A stretch of 64,000 bases of DNA, from contig NZ_AP023441.1 in assembly GCF_019976755.1 (NCBI RefSeq), positions 6,073,501 to 6,137,500 on the forward strand, given 5' to 3'. Shown here one piece after another: positions 13,755-23,702 of this stretch (its first letter is position 1; each line of letters starts with the position of its first letter). The notes beneath the pieces were generated by a model. It was not told where the DNA came from and ran no database searches. It saw nothing but the letters and a program-made list of their open reading frames with translations. The position numbers and the translations under genes were made by a program. Origin of the DNA: Nostoc sp. MS1 (GTDB lineage: Bacteria > Cyanobacteriota > Cyanobacteriia > Cyanobacteriales > Nostocaceae).

Positions 13755-16061
13755 ATGAAAATAGACTTAGAATCACAGACAATTAATATAACTAGCTTAA
13801 AAGAAGCACCTATTCATCTTTCTGGACAAATTCAACCGCACGGAGTGCTTTTAGTCTTAGATGAGCCTGAGTTAAAGATATTACAAGTTAGTAATAATAC
13901 GTGGAGTATTCTAGGCATCAGTGCTGAAGATATATTGCAAAAAAAGTTAGAAGACTTACTCGATTCCTTCCAAATCGAAAGGATTCAAGCAGGCTTATCC
14001 TCTGGAAATCTGGAATTTATTAATCCGACGAAAATTTGGATACGCAAAAAGGGTGATGATTATGCAGTATTTGATGCCGTTTTTCATCGCAATGCTGAAG
14101 GATTCTTGATTGTCGAGTTAGAACCTGCAATTACTCAAGAAAATATCCCGTTTCTTAGTTTTTATCATCTGGCGAAAGCTTCAATCAGCCAATTGCAGAA
14201 GACAGCTAATTTGCGGGATTTTTGCCAGATAATTGTGCAGGAAGTGCGAAAAGTCACGGATTTTGACCGGGTAATGTTATATAAATTCGATGATGATGGA
14301 CATGGTAGCGTCATTGCGGAAGAAAAATTAGATACCCTAGAACCATACTTAGGACTGCACTACCCAGAATCAGATATTCCCAAACCAGCGAGAAAGTTAT
14401 TTACTTCTAACTCTATCCGGGTGATTCCTAACGCTCAGGCTCAAGCTGTACAGATGATACCATCTGTAAATCCAGTAAGCGATCGCCCAGTAGATTTAAC
14501 TAACTCTATTCTCAGAAGTGCGGCGGCTTGTCACCTAGAATATTTGCATAATATGGGTGTGGGTGCTTCCTTAACTATCTCATTAATTAAAGACAACAAA
14601 CTTTGGGGATTAATAGCTTGTCATCATCAATCAGCAAAATATGTTTCCTATGAATTACGCAAAGCCTGCGAATTTTTAGGAAGGGTAATATTCACCGAAA
14701 TCTCCGCTAGAGAGGAAACTGAAGATTACGATTATCGGATGAATCTTACACATATTCAATCGCTCTTGGTTGAATATATGTCGCAAGAAGATAACTTTAT
14801 CGATGGTTTAGTCAAACATCAGCCTAATCTGTTAGATTTAACTGGCGCTAAAGGTGCGGCTGTGTGTTTTGGCGATCATTTCACCTTAATTGGTGAGACT
14901 CCCAAAGAGGAAGATTTAGTTTTCTTAGTTCAATGGTTGAAAAATAACGCCGAGGAAGACTTCTTCTTCACTGACTCCTTACCACAAATTTATCCAGATG
15001 CGGAAAGATATAAAAACGTAGCTAGTGGTTTATTAGCGATTCCTATTTCTCAACGCAACTACGTTTTGTGGTTCCGTCCAGAAGTAATTCAAACTGTTAA
15101 CTGGGGTGGTGATCCTAATAAAGCATTTGAAGTTAATCAGTCCAATGGAAATGTGCGTCTGTGTCCGCGCAAATCTTTTGAATTGTGGAAAGAAACAGTC
15201 CGCCTCACCTCTCTACCTTGGAAGTATGTAGAAATTAAAGCCGCTTTAGAATTACGCAAAGCCATTGTCAACATTGTGCTGCGCCAAGCTGATGAATTGG
15301 CTCAGTTAGCACAAGATTTAGAACGTTCTAACGCTGAACTGAAGAAGTTCGCTTACGTTGCATCCCACGACTTACAAGAACCACTCAATCAAGTGGCGAA
15401 TTATGTACAGTTGTTAGAAATGCGGTATCAAGAAGCACTAGACGAAGATGCCAACGAGTTTATCACCTTTGCGGTTGAGGGTGTGAGCTTAATGCAAACA
15501 CTCATAGATGATGTATTGGCATATTCTAAAGTAGATACACAGGCGATCGCATTTCAACTAACCGAAGTAGAAAAAGCCTTAGAGAAAGCCTTGGGTAACT
15601 TGCGCCAACGCATCGCCGAAACAGGCGCAACCATAACTCACGACCCCTTACCAACCGTCATGGCTGGTAGCACGCAACTGATGCAGCTATTCCAAAACCT
15701 CATCGCCAACGCCATAAAATTCCGCAGTCACGAAGCACCACAAATTCATATAGGTGCAGAAAGACTAGAAGACGAATGGCTATTCTCCGTCAAGGATAAT
15801 GGAATTGGTATTGATCCGCAATTTAGCGATCGCATTTTCGTCATATTCCAACGCTTACACACGCGGGACGAGTATCATGGTACAGGTATGGGTCTAGCAA
15901 TTTGTAAAAAAATTATTGAGTGCCATAGGGGGCGAATTTGGGTAGAATCTCAACTCGGTCAAGGTGCTACCTTCTACTTTACAATACCAGTTGGAGGTCG
16001 AGAGCGTGAGCGTAGAAACGGAAGAAAAACACAGAACAATCTTTTTAGTCGAGGACAATAA
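13755..16061 (+). CDS. aphA: Cph1-type phytochrome histidine kinase
   Basis: Red/far-red photoreceptor kinase. PAS (about 20-120), GAF (about 140-310), PHY (about 320-500), then HisKA and HATPase. With ATG 13755 (after AGAGG) the bilin-binding Cys in SAAACHLEYL is residue 259 and the phosphorylated His in VASHDLQEP is 538, the same numbers as in Synechocystis Cph1. This supports the start; an upstream ATG at 13722 would add 11 residues. YPESDIP is the conserved SDIP motif. The N-terminal Cys of BphP-type receptors is absent, so phycocyanobilin is the likely chromophore. The ATP lid GTGMGLAICKK is intact. The next gene overlaps its end. The symbol follows Anabaena usage and is my inference. 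Confidence 0.9.
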   Translation: MKIDLESQTINITSLKEAPIHLSGQIQPHGVLLVLDEPELKILQVSNNTWSILGISAEDILQKKLEDLLDSFQIERIQAGLSSGNLEFINPTKIWIRKKGDDYAVFDAVFHRNAEGFLIVELEPAITQENIPFLSFYHLAKASISQLQKTANLRDFCQIIVQEVRKVTDFDRVMLYKFDDDGHGSVIAEEKLDTLEPYLGLHYPESDIPKPARKLFTSNSIRVIPNAQAQAVQMIPSVNPVSDRPVDLTNSILRSAAACHLEYLHNMGVGASLTISLIKDNKLWGLIACHHQSAKYVSYELRKACEFLGRVIFTEISAREETEDYDYRMNLTHIQSLLVEYMSQEDNFIDGLVKHQPNLLDLTGAKGAAVCFGDHFTLIGETPKEEDLVFLVQWLKNNAEEDFFFTDSLPQIYPDAERYKNVASGLLAIPISQRNYVLWFRPEVIQTVNWGGDPNKAFEVNQSNGNVRLCPRKSFELWKETVRLTSLPWKYVEIKAALELRKAIVNIVLRQADELAQLAQDLERSNAELKKFAYVASHDLQEPLNQVANYVQLLEMRYQEALDEDANEFITFAVEGVSLMQTLIDDVLAYSKVDTQAIAFQLTEVEKALEKALGNLRQRIAETGATITHDPLPTVMAGSTQLMQLFQNLIANAIKFRSHEAPQIHIGAERLEDEWLFSVKDNGIGIDPQFSDRIFVIFQRLHTRDEYHGTGMGLAICKKIIECHRGRIWVESQLGQGATFYFTIPVGGRERERRNGRKTQNNLFSRGQ

Positions 16062-16452
16062 AGCCGATATTCGCCTGATTCAAGAAGCATTTAAAAATAG
16101 CCAATTACCGCACGAAGTGGTAACAGTTAGAGATGGGATGGACGCAATGGCTTATCTACGCCAAGAGGGAGATTATACCCATGCTCCGCGTCCAGACCTA
16201 ATTCTCTTGGATTTGAATCTACCTAGAAAGGACGGTAGAGAAGTGCTGGCGGAAATTAAAGCTGACCCTGTACTCAAACGTATACCCGTAGTAGTGTTAA
16301 CAACATCTAGAAACGAAGACGACATTTTTCACAGCTACGACTTACACGTCAACTGCTACATCACCAAATCCCGTAACCTCACCCAGCTCTTCCAAATCGT
16401 CAAAGGAATTGAAGAGTTCTGGCTTTCTACCGTCACTCTACCGCCGGAATGA
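16006..16452 (+). CDS. rcpA: phytochrome-cognate response regulator (Rcp1 type)
   Basis: A single receiver domain of 148 residues without an output domain: FLVEDNKADIRLIQEAF (acidic pocket), phospho-acceptor Asp69 in LLDLNLPRKDG, Thr in VVLTTSRNEDD and Lys in CYITKSRN. The frame is open further left, but GTG 16006 preceded by GGAGG at 15993 is the best start. It gives MSVETEEKHRTIF and overlaps the phytochrome gene by 56 bp, so the two are translationally coupled. It should accept phosphate from the phytochrome kinase. Confidence 0.9.
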   Translation: MSVETEEKHRTIFLVEDNKADIRLIQEAFKNSQLPHEVVTVRDGMDAMAYLRQEGDYTHAPRPDLILLDLNLPRKDGREVLAEIKADPVLKRIPVVVLTTSRNEDDIFHSYDLHVNCYITKSRNLTQLFQIVKGIEEFWLSTVTLPPE

Positions 16453-16602
16453 GGGATGAGGGAGATGAGGGGGATGAGGGAGATAAAGTAACTACTAATT
16501 ATTTCCTATTTCCTTCTACTCTTAATATTTCCACTCCCCCCACTCCCTCATCTTCCCACTCCCTACTCCCTACTCCCCACTCCCCACTCACAACTCACAA
16601 GG
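16446..16602. repeat. GAGGGATGA and CCCCACT tandem repeats
   Basis: The gap between the response regulator and the hybrid kinase is filled by GAGATGAGG-type units followed by ACTCCCC-type units. A short open frame spans them but is purely repeat sequence. Confidence 0.75.
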
Positions 16603-16620
16603 GGGTAAAACCAGAAAATT

Positions 16621-17781
16621 ATGGTTGGACACTCAGTCAGGATTTTGTTAATTGAGGATAGCCTTGCAGAAGCTCGGTTATTGCAGGAATATTTGCATCA
16701 AGCTGAGTCCAAGCAATTTGTTCTGGTTCATGTGAAGCGGTTACAGGAAGCACTCAATGAACTAAGACAAAACAGCTATGATGTGATTTTGTTAGACCTG
16801 ACTTTACCCGACAGCCAAGGCTTATCATCATTACCTTTACTGATAGCTTGCGCTCCCAGCATACCAATTGTTGTGCTGACAAATACTAACGATGAAGATT
16901 TAGCGATCGCCGCAGTTAGACAGGGAGCGCAAGATTATCTTGTTAAGCGACAGGTAAATGTGAATGTATTAGTGCGTGCTGTCTGTTATGCGATCGAGCG
17001 TAAACAAGCATTGGAAAGTTTACGCACACTCAATACAACATTAGAACACCGAGTTGAAGAACGCACGGCGGAATTAGTGAAAGCACAAGAAATTAACCAG
17101 TTTAAATCTGAGTTTGTCTCTATGCTTTCCCATGACATTCGTAATCCTTTAAATACTATTTTGTTAGCTGCTGGTTTATTACAAAATAACGAAGATAAAT
17201 TAACTCAAGAAAAAAAACGCTCTCATTTACAAATGATTCGGGTTGCTATCAAAAATATGGCACAAATATTAGATGAAGTTTCTTTAATAGGTAAAGCCGA
17301 GTCTGGTAAACTCCAGTGTGAAATCATTGCCATAGATTTAGAAGGATTCTGTCGCCAATTATTACAAGAAGCGCAATTAAATATTAACGAAAAGCAACTA
17401 AATATAATTTTTACCTGTAATAAAACATCCAACGAAGCCTTACTAGATGAAACCTTATTACGACACATTTTAGGGAATGTGCTAGGCAACGCCATCAAAT
17501 ATTCCCTTCCTGGTGGTACAATCAATTTTGAATTAACTGTTCAAAACCATGCAGTTATGTTCAAAATTCAAGATTGGGGAATTGGTATTTCTCCAGAAGA
17601 CCAAAAGCAACTATTTCAGCCTTTCCATCGTGGAGAAAATGTAGGCGGAGTTGCAGGTACAGGCTTAGGACTAGCTATTGTCAAAAAATGCGTTGATGCT
17701 CACGGTGGCGAAATTATCGTCAACAGCGAGGTTGGTGTGGGTACGACTTTTACTGTCATCCTGCCATTAATTAATATTTAA
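16621..17781 (+). CDS. REC-histidine kinase hybrid
   Basis: 386 residues. The N-terminal receiver has the phospho-Asp in ILLDLTLPDSQGL (about 59) and the Lys in YLVKRQ. A coiled linker (LRTLNTTLEHRVEERTAELV) leads to HisKA with the His in MLSHDIRNPLN, then HATPase with N-box LGNAIKYSL and GTGLGLAIVKKCVDAHGGE. No membrane segment. As third gene of the phytochrome operon it could be phosphorylated on its receiver and relay light signals through its own kinase. No partner regulator is adjacent downstream. Confidence 0.9.
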   Translation: MVGHSVRILLIEDSLAEARLLQEYLHQAESKQFVLVHVKRLQEALNELRQNSYDVILLDLTLPDSQGLSSLPLLIACAPSIPIVVLTNTNDEDLAIAAVRQGAQDYLVKRQVNVNVLVRAVCYAIERKQALESLRTLNTTLEHRVEERTAELVKAQEINQFKSEFVSMLSHDIRNPLNTILLAAGLLQNNEDKLTQEKKRSHLQMIRVAIKNMAQILDEVSLIGKAESGKLQCEIIAIDLEGFCRQLLQEAQLNINEKQLNIIFTCNKTSNEALLDETLLRHILGNVLGNAIKYSLPGGTINFELTVQNHAVMFKIQDWGIGISPEDQKQLFQPFHRGENVGGVAGTGLGLAIVKKCVDAHGGEIIVNSEVGVGTTFTVILPLINI

Positions 17782-17906
17782 TACACAATTTTAGTTTAGT
17801 TTGGGAACTTCATCATATTCTAGATATTGGTAATAGGTAATTGAGTTTGACAATGACCAATCACCAATTACCAATTACTAATCAACAAATTTACACTTCT
17901 CCCATC

Positions 17907-18794
17907 CTAAATATTCAGTGCCTCTATTTCAGATGCAGTCAAACCTGTTATTGTAGCTACCTGTTCTACAGTCATTCCTGTTTGCAGCAAATTACGTGCA
18001 GTCTGTTGTAATTGTAACTCTGCTCTTTGAGCGCGTTGGGCTTCTTGTTCGGCACGTTGGGCTTCTTGTTCAGCGCGTTGACGTTCTTGTTCAGCACGTT
18101 GACTTTCTTGTTCGGCACGTTGGGCTTCTTGTTCGGCACGTTGGCGTTCTTGTTCAGTGAATGAACGTTCTTTTTCCTCAGCCGTTGGTAACAACTCCCC
18201 TGTCAAAGTAGCCCAGCGTAACCAAGTTGTCTCAACGCCTTTGTAATTTCCTTGCCAACGTAACAAAGCTAAACCTAATGCTTGACTGACTAAGAGATTT
18301 TCTGCATTCGGTGCGATCGCTTGATAAACTCCACCGACCAGAGAAAAACCAGCCCAGTCATCAGGGTTGAAAGGATCGTACCAGAAATAGTCCGGGACAC
18401 GCATCTGATTTTGATAAATCAGCTTTTTCTCATTTTTATCATTAGCAGCTGTCCGGGGCGAGAGTAATTCAATCACGACATCAGGCCCTTTACCCTCTTC
18501 CCATACAACCCAACTGCGGCGTTCACCTTTAGGAACTCCCAACACAGCAAAAAAATCTGGGCCTCTAAAGTCTTGGTTTTTTAGCTGCGCCATACTGAAG
18601 TAGACAAACATATTGCCACTTGCATAACCATCCTCTTGTTCTTCTAACCAAGTACCAAAGGTATCAATTAACAATTCCATCTGCATTTTGTGCCTTTGGC
18701 TTTCCATTGGTACACCGTCATCGTAAGGTAGTTCTGCTTGGGTGGGAGGTGCGTTTACCTCTGTTGCTGGCGGGATAGTTTCTAAGGTTGACAT
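17907..18794 (-). CDS. Uma2/DUF820 family protein with coiled-coil tail
   Basis: Residues 1-200 are a PD-(D/E)XK-fold Uma2 domain, abundant in cyanobacteria: VFVYFSMAQL, GPDFFAVLGV, then PDVVIELLSPRT with the catalytic Asp/Glu, then KLIYQNQMRVPDYFWYDP. Residues about 205-265 are six or seven copies of RAEQEAQ-type heptads, a highly charged coiled coil whose DNA is nearly repetitive. The tail QTGMTVEQVATITGLTASEI resembles a transposase-associated or anti-phage helix. ATG 18794 has GGGAGTA before it. Function in the cell is not established. Confidence 0.85.
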   Translation of the reverse strand: MSTLETIPPATEVNAPPTQAELPYDDGVPMESQRHKMQMELLIDTFGTWLEEQEDGYASGNMFVYFSMAQLKNQDFRGPDFFAVLGVPKGERRSWVVWEEGKGPDVVIELLSPRTAANDKNEKKLIYQNQMRVPDYFWYDPFNPDDWAGFSLVGGVYQAIAPNAENLLVSQALGLALLRWQGNYKGVETTWLRWATLTGELLPTAEEKERSFTEQERQRAEQEAQRAEQESQRAEQERQRAEQEAQRAEQEAQRAQRAELQLQQTARNLLQTGMTVEQVATITGLTASEIEALNI

Positions 18795-18924
18795 AATGTC
18801 TACTCCCTGGACATTGTAAATTAATTTTTTGCCAGGATCACTTGATTTTGATTATAGCGATCGCCCATCTGTTAGGACTATCCTAAGTGGCTTAAGATTA
18901 CTGAAGTAGATGAGGATATTGCTA

Positions 18925-19443
18925 ATGAGAAAAGTAGCAGTGTTTGGCAACGCTGGAGGCGGTAAATCAACATTAAGCAAGAAACTATCCCAAATGACTG
19001 GTTTGCCATTTTATCCCTTGGACAAGATGAAATATCAATCAGGGGGTGCTGAGGTTTCCGTGGAAGAATATCAGCGTACCCATCAGCAAATCTTAGCTAC
19101 CGACCAATGGATTATTGATGGATTCGGTAATATGGAAACTCTCTGGCCAAGACTGGAAGAGGCGGATACGCTAATTTTCATCGATCTACCGCTATATGTG
19201 CATTTCTGGTTGGTAACTAAACGACTAATCACTGGTTACTTTAGACAGCCTGAAGGGTGGCCGGAAAATAGTCCTATCCTGAAGGGTTCGCTTAATAGCT
19301 ACCGTGTGCTTTGGTTATGTCACAAACTTTTGATCCCAAAATATAGGGAGTATATCAAGCAGGCTCAAAACACTAAGACCGTTTATCACCTGCGCTCAAC
19401 TCAAGAGATTGCCCAATTTTTTAAATCAATTGTGAAAAATTAA
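18925..19443 (+). CDS. P-loop kinase-like protein (FlaR/topology-modulation type)
   Basis: 172 residues beginning MRKVAVFGNAGGGKSTLSKK, with a Walker A motif at the N-terminus. DKMKYQSGGAEVSVEEY and IIDGFGNMETLWPRLEEADTLIFIDLP follow, the layout of adenylate-kinase-like proteins often named topology modulation protein or FlaR. A substrate is not known. ATG 18925 preceded by GAGG at about 18912 is preferred over ATG 18910, which would add MRILL. It stands alone, convergent with the synthetase gene. Confidence 0.82.
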   Translation: MRKVAVFGNAGGGKSTLSKKLSQMTGLPFYPLDKMKYQSGGAEVSVEEYQRTHQQILATDQWIIDGFGNMETLWPRLEEADTLIFIDLPLYVHFWLVTKRLITGYFRQPEGWPENSPILKGSLNSYRVLWLCHKLLIPKYREYIKQAQNTKTVYHLRSTQEIAQFFKSIVKN

Positions 19444-19504
19444 CCAACAGATACATTCCACAAAGTAACTACGTTAGCGGAGCGGGGCGTTAGCCCATTA
19501 CGAA

Positions 19505-22168
19505 TTACGAATTAATAAGGCAATCTTTTAAACGTTGTGCTAACACCTGTATATGAGGTTCCAGTACAAAAGAATAATGGTGTCCAGGTACATCAATAAT
19601 CTTAATTTCCTCCGCCGCCATCACAGAAAATAACTCTACCCAAACTAAAGTCGGGTCAGGAGCCATGATATGTTTTTCTCTAGCTCTAAACACAGTAACC
19701 TTCCCTGGATATGGCTTTCTTGTATAGGAATAAGTCGCTTTGAGTGTCCCAACTAAAACATCAAGAATGCGGCGATTATTTTGACGTTCTACACCAGGAG
19801 GAAATATCCCAGCTTTTCTTGCCTTGTTAATAATATAATCAAGTTTTTCTTGTAACCCTAAATCCTCTATTTCTTCAGGTGTAACAAGGTTATCTTGACC
19901 AAACATTCCCCCAAACACTCTAGAAAGCACCCCAACCAAATAAACATCATCAATTGGCTTTTGTTTATCTAGTAATATGGGTACATAAGAATCTAATATC
20001 GCCAGCAAAGATACCTCTTGTCCTTGTCTACGCAACTGCTGTGCGACCTCATAAGCTACAACCCCACCAAACGACCAACCACCAAGACGATAAGACCCTT
20101 GCGGCTGAAATTCTCTAATAGTTTTGACGTAGAGACTAGCCATATCTTCTACTCGCGCCAAAGGTTCTTCATCACCATAAAAACCTTGAGCTTGTAAGCC
20201 GTAAAATGGCTGGTCATTGCCTATATAATGAGCGAGTTTAAAATAGCATAAAACATGACCACCAGCAGGATGTATACAAAAGAAAGGTTGTTGTGTACCT
20301 TGTGGTTGAATTGATACTAAAGGTGTATTATAAATTGGCTGGTTGCTTTGAATAACCTTTGCTAAATCTGCAATTACAGGATTTGTTAAAACTGTTGCTA
20401 ATGGTATTTCTTTATTAAAAACCTCCTCAATTTTAGCAGTTAAATGTAGCGTCTTTAAAGAATCACCACCAATAGCAAAAAAGTTGTCTGTTACACCTAT
20501 TTTCGGTAAATGCAGAATATCCGACCAAATTTGCACTAACTTTGCTTCTACCTCATTGCGAGGCGCGATATAAGCAACAGTTTCTACAAAGCTAGATAAT
20601 TCTGGTTTTGGTAATGCTTTTCTGTCTACTTTACCACTTGGAGTTAAAGCTAGGGTTTCCAACATCACAAAAGCGGCTGGAATCATAAAATCTGGTAGCT
20701 TTGTTTTGAGGAAATCACGCAGGCTATTAATTGTAGGTTTTTGCTCATCATAGGTAATATAAGCAACAAGCTGTTTTTCTTGTGCATGATCATCACGCGC
20801 GATGACTACAGCTTCTCTTACTTCTGGGTGAGAGGATAGAGTATTTTCAATCTCTCCGATTTCGATTCTATAGCCACGAATTTTTACTTGAAAATCGGCT
20901 CGTCCAATATATTCAATGTTACCATCAGGTAAATAACGAGCTAAATCACCTGTTTTATAAAGACGCTGAGATGCTGAATTTGCAAAAGGATTAATTATAA
21001 ACTTCTCATTAGTCAATTTTTCTTTATTCAAATAACCACGAGCGACACCCACACCTGCAATATAAATTTCTCCAGTGTAACCTATAGAAATTGGTCTTAA
21101 ATCTGCATCAAGAATGTAAATTTGAGTATTAGCAATGGGACGACCGATAGGTACACTTTTTAAGTTACTGTTTTTTTGACATTGCCAAAAAGTGACATCT
21201 ATCGCCGCTTCTGTAGGGCCATATAAGTTATGTAATTCGCATTCCAAACGTTGGAAAAATCTATTTTGTAAATCTACAGATAAAGCTTCACCGCTACAAA
21301 TAACTCTTTTTAAAGATGTACATTTTTCCACATGGCGATTTTGTAAAAACGCTTGCAGCATTGAGGGGACAAAATGTAAGGTGGTGATTTGCTCTTGAGT
21401 AATTACATTGATGAGGTAATCACTATCTTTATGCCCACCCGGTTTAGCTATTACCAAACGTGCGCCAGTGATTAAAGTCCAGAAAAATTCCCAAACGGAA
21501 ACATCAAAGCTAAAGGGAGTTTTTTGTAAGACACTATCTGTAGAATTTAGTTGATAAGCTTCCTGCATCCACAACAGGCGATTACAAATTCCTTTGTGGG
21601 TGTTCATCGCACCCTTTGGTTTACCTGTGGAACCAGAAGTGTATATTACATAAGCTAAATTATCTGGTTGAATATTGCTTTGGGGATTAGTATTTGGTTG
21701 GGTGGAAATTTTATCCCATTCTGCATCTACACAGATAGTTTGTGCTTGATGTAGAGGAATTTGATTTAATAATTTTTCTTGCTTTAGTAGTACCTTTACC
21801 TGAGAATCTTCTAGCATATAAGTTATGCGTTCTTGGGGATATTCAGGGTCAATAGGTACATAGGCTCCCCCAGCTTTGAGGATGCCTAAAATACATATCA
21901 CCATCTCTAGGGAACGTTCAATACAAACACCTACAAGTATTTCGGGTTTTACTCCCAGTGTTTGTAGATAATGTCCTAGTTGGTTGGCTCTAGAATTTAA
22001 CTCTTGATAAGTTAGTTGTTGTTGTGCGAAAGTGATAGCGATCGCATCTGGTGTTTTCTCTACCTGCGCTGCAAATAACTCATGTAACCCTTGAGATAGG
22101 TCGTAATCTCTTTCTGTCGCGTTCCACTCTGCAAGTAACTTATGTATATTTAAATCTATAGTTTGCAT
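19505..22168 (-). CDS. mysE: MAA-cluster NRPS-like synthetase (A-PCP-TE), probable shinorine synthase
   Basis: Last gene of the MAA cluster. Adenylation domain (about 25-520) with YTSGSTGKPKGAMNTH, NLYGPTEAAID and YKTGDLARYLPDG; a carrier domain with DNFFAIGGDSLKT (phosphopantetheine Ser about 600); a thioesterase with GWSFGGVVAYEVA (about 710). There is no condensation domain. Pocket residues read from FDVSVWEF, LHFVPSM and ICSGEAL match the serine code D-V-W-H-x-S, so it should activate serine and join it to mycosporine-glycine, giving shinorine, as shown for the A. variabilis homologue. Gap to mysC is about 120 bp and contains a dispersed repeat. Confidence 0.92.
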   Translation of the reverse strand: MQTIDLNIHKLLAEWNATERDYDLSQGLHELFAAQVEKTPDAIAITFAQQQLTYQELNSRANQLGHYLQTLGVKPEILVGVCIERSLEMVICILGILKAGGAYVPIDPEYPQERITYMLEDSQVKVLLKQEKLLNQIPLHQAQTICVDAEWDKISTQPNTNPQSNIQPDNLAYVIYTSGSTGKPKGAMNTHKGICNRLLWMQEAYQLNSTDSVLQKTPFSFDVSVWEFFWTLITGARLVIAKPGGHKDSDYLINVITQEQITTLHFVPSMLQAFLQNRHVEKCTSLKRVICSGEALSVDLQNRFFQRLECELHNLYGPTEAAIDVTFWQCQKNSNLKSVPIGRPIANTQIYILDADLRPISIGYTGEIYIAGVGVARGYLNKEKLTNEKFIINPFANSASQRLYKTGDLARYLPDGNIEYIGRADFQVKIRGYRIEIGEIENTLSSHPEVREAVVIARDDHAQEKQLVAYITYDEQKPTINSLRDFLKTKLPDFMIPAAFVMLETLALTPSGKVDRKALPKPELSSFVETVAYIAPRNEVEAKLVQIWSDILHLPKIGVTDNFFAIGGDSLKTLHLTAKIEEVFNKEIPLATVLTNPVIADLAKVIQSNQPIYNTPLVSIQPQGTQQPFFCIHPAGGHVLCYFKLAHYIGNDQPFYGLQAQGFYGDEEPLARVEDMASLYVKTIREFQPQGSYRLGGWSFGGVVAYEVAQQLRRQGQEVSLLAILDSYVPILLDKQKPIDDVYLVGVLSRVFGGMFGQDNLVTPEEIEDLGLQEKLDYIINKARKAGIFPPGVERQNNRRILDVLVGTLKATYSYTRKPYPGKVTVFRAREKHIMAPDPTLVWVELFSVMAAEEIKIIDVPGHHYSFVLEPHIQVLAQRLKDCLINS

Positions 22169-22287
22169 ATCTTCTCACTCTGCTCATAAATAAAAAAATT
22201 GGCTCACGCATTCGCCGTCAGGCGTTCTCGCAGAGTAGGCGCAAAGGCGCAAAGAGGAAATCCTCCGCGTCCCTCTGCGTTTAAAAC

Positions 22288-23664
22288 CTAATCTCCTCCT
22301 AATTCCACTAGCTTACCGATGTTGAAATCTATCCGCGTCCACCCCTTCAACCGACGCAAATTATTCAACAGCAGTAGAGGAATTTGCCAATGATGTACCA
22401 TCAAAAACGGGAAAGGATCATCCGGCTGATAAATCGCATCAGTCCCCCGCCAAATATTACCTAACCATCTTCCCAACTGGCTAAAAGAACGAATCCCCGT
22501 CAAACGCCAAACTTCGTGATAAGTCCAATAAGTAGGCTTACTTGTCGCTAATGGCTGTAAGGTTTCCGTTGTCGCTTGCTTACTCAGGTATGCCTCTGCT
22601 ACCTGGGGATGGTCGTAAAATGTAGTAATCGCTGAGTGGGTGCGGGGGTTACACTCAATGGCGTAAACTGTCCCGTCCTCTGCTTGGATGAAGTCAAAGG
22701 AAATCTGTCCTGTCAGCTTGAGTTCCTTGACAAAACGCTGTACCCATTCCTGAATTTGCGGGTTGTCTACATTCTCATAGTTGACTTGAAACGCTGAAGA
22801 TTCACAACAGCAATGCAGCCTTAATTCCCCATCCCGGACTGTGCTGTGGGTGCAAAATTCTTTACCGGGAATAAATTCCTGCATAATCCACGGTTTTTCA
22901 GGACTAATTGGCAAACTTCTTACGAATGCTGCTGTTTCCTCTGGAGTTGCACAGGGAAGTTTGGTTAAGTCTAACCGCCGCACTGAGTCGTAGGGTATGC
23001 TTTTGAGGATGTATTTACGAGACTCACCGGAAAAGTCAAAGTTAATAACTTGTTCTGGCGAGGTAATTTTAAAGGATTTGGGTATTGATAAACCAAGCGA
23101 TCGCGCTTTCTCTACCAATGCAAATTTATCATCCAACATTTGGGTAATATCTGCGTCAAAGTGAAACACTTCGCAATAACGCGATAATTCCGGTTTAGCT
23201 AATGAGTCATAATAGCTACCCACCGGACTGGTGACAGGAACGTAAATATCAATATTTTCTCGTTTGACAATATCTACCAAAGCCTGGATATAAGCTTGGG
23301 GATTTTCCTGTGGTGCGGGAACTGTATAAAACTTATCTACCGACCTGGAAAAACGATGACCAGTTAACCAGTATTTATGAGTTTCCAACAAGACAACTCT
23401 GTGTCCAGCCGCATGAAATGACCTAGCTAATTGTAAAGCCTTGGTCATTTTCCCACCACTGATAAGAATGTTTTGCGGATTTGCTGCTTTGACTGATTTC
23501 GGTCGAAAAATGAGCCAGGAAATAAAAACAATAGTGGCATTAATTGGCAATGCTAATAACAGCAAAGCTAAAGTACCAATATTTTGTAAAATTGCCGCCA
23601 CTCTTGTCTGCCAAGGAATAGACTGTGTAGCAGATGAAGAAGAAAGAGAAAGGGATTGTGCCAT
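22288..23664 (-). CDS. mysC: ATP-grasp ligase, mycosporine-glycine synthase
   Basis: Joins glycine to 4-deoxygadusol by ATP-dependent C-N bond formation. 458 residues: an N-terminal hydrophobic stretch (ILQNIGTLALLLLALPINATIVFISWLIF, about 27-55), then an ATP-grasp fold with SGGKMTKALQLARS, KYILKSIPYDSV, WIMQEFIPGKEFCTHS and the metal-binding YAIECNPRTHSAIT. The N-terminal helix suggests membrane association, as in other cyanobacterial MysC proteins. ATG 23664 is directly preceded by an AATTCAA tandem repeat that fills the gap to mysB. Confidence 0.92.
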   Translation of the reverse strand: MAQSLSLSSSSATQSIPWQTRVAAILQNIGTLALLLLALPINATIVFISWLIFRPKSVKAANPQNILISGGKMTKALQLARSFHAAGHRVVLLETHKYWLTGHRFSRSVDKFYTVPAPQENPQAYIQALVDIVKRENIDIYVPVTSPVGSYYDSLAKPELSRYCEVFHFDADITQMLDDKFALVEKARSLGLSIPKSFKITSPEQVINFDFSGESRKYILKSIPYDSVRRLDLTKLPCATPEETAAFVRSLPISPEKPWIMQEFIPGKEFCTHSTVRDGELRLHCCCESSAFQVNYENVDNPQIQEWVQRFVKELKLTGQISFDFIQAEDGTVYAIECNPRTHSAITTFYDHPQVAEAYLSKQATTETLQPLATSKPTYWTYHEVWRLTGIRSFSQLGRWLGNIWRGTDAIYQPDDPFPFLMVHHWQIPLLLLNNLRRLKGWTRIDFNIGKLVELGGD

Positions 23665-23702
23665 AATATCAATTCAAAATTCAAAATTCAAAATTCAAAA
23701 AA
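23665..23702. repeat. AATTCAA tandem repeat between mysB and mysC
   Basis: Five imperfect copies of ATTCAAA fill the 38-bp gap between two genes of one operon. Confidence 0.7.

Noticed and set aside
16449..16655. A 68-residue frame between two signalling genes
   Set aside because: It consists of GAGATGAGG and CCCCACT tandem repeats.
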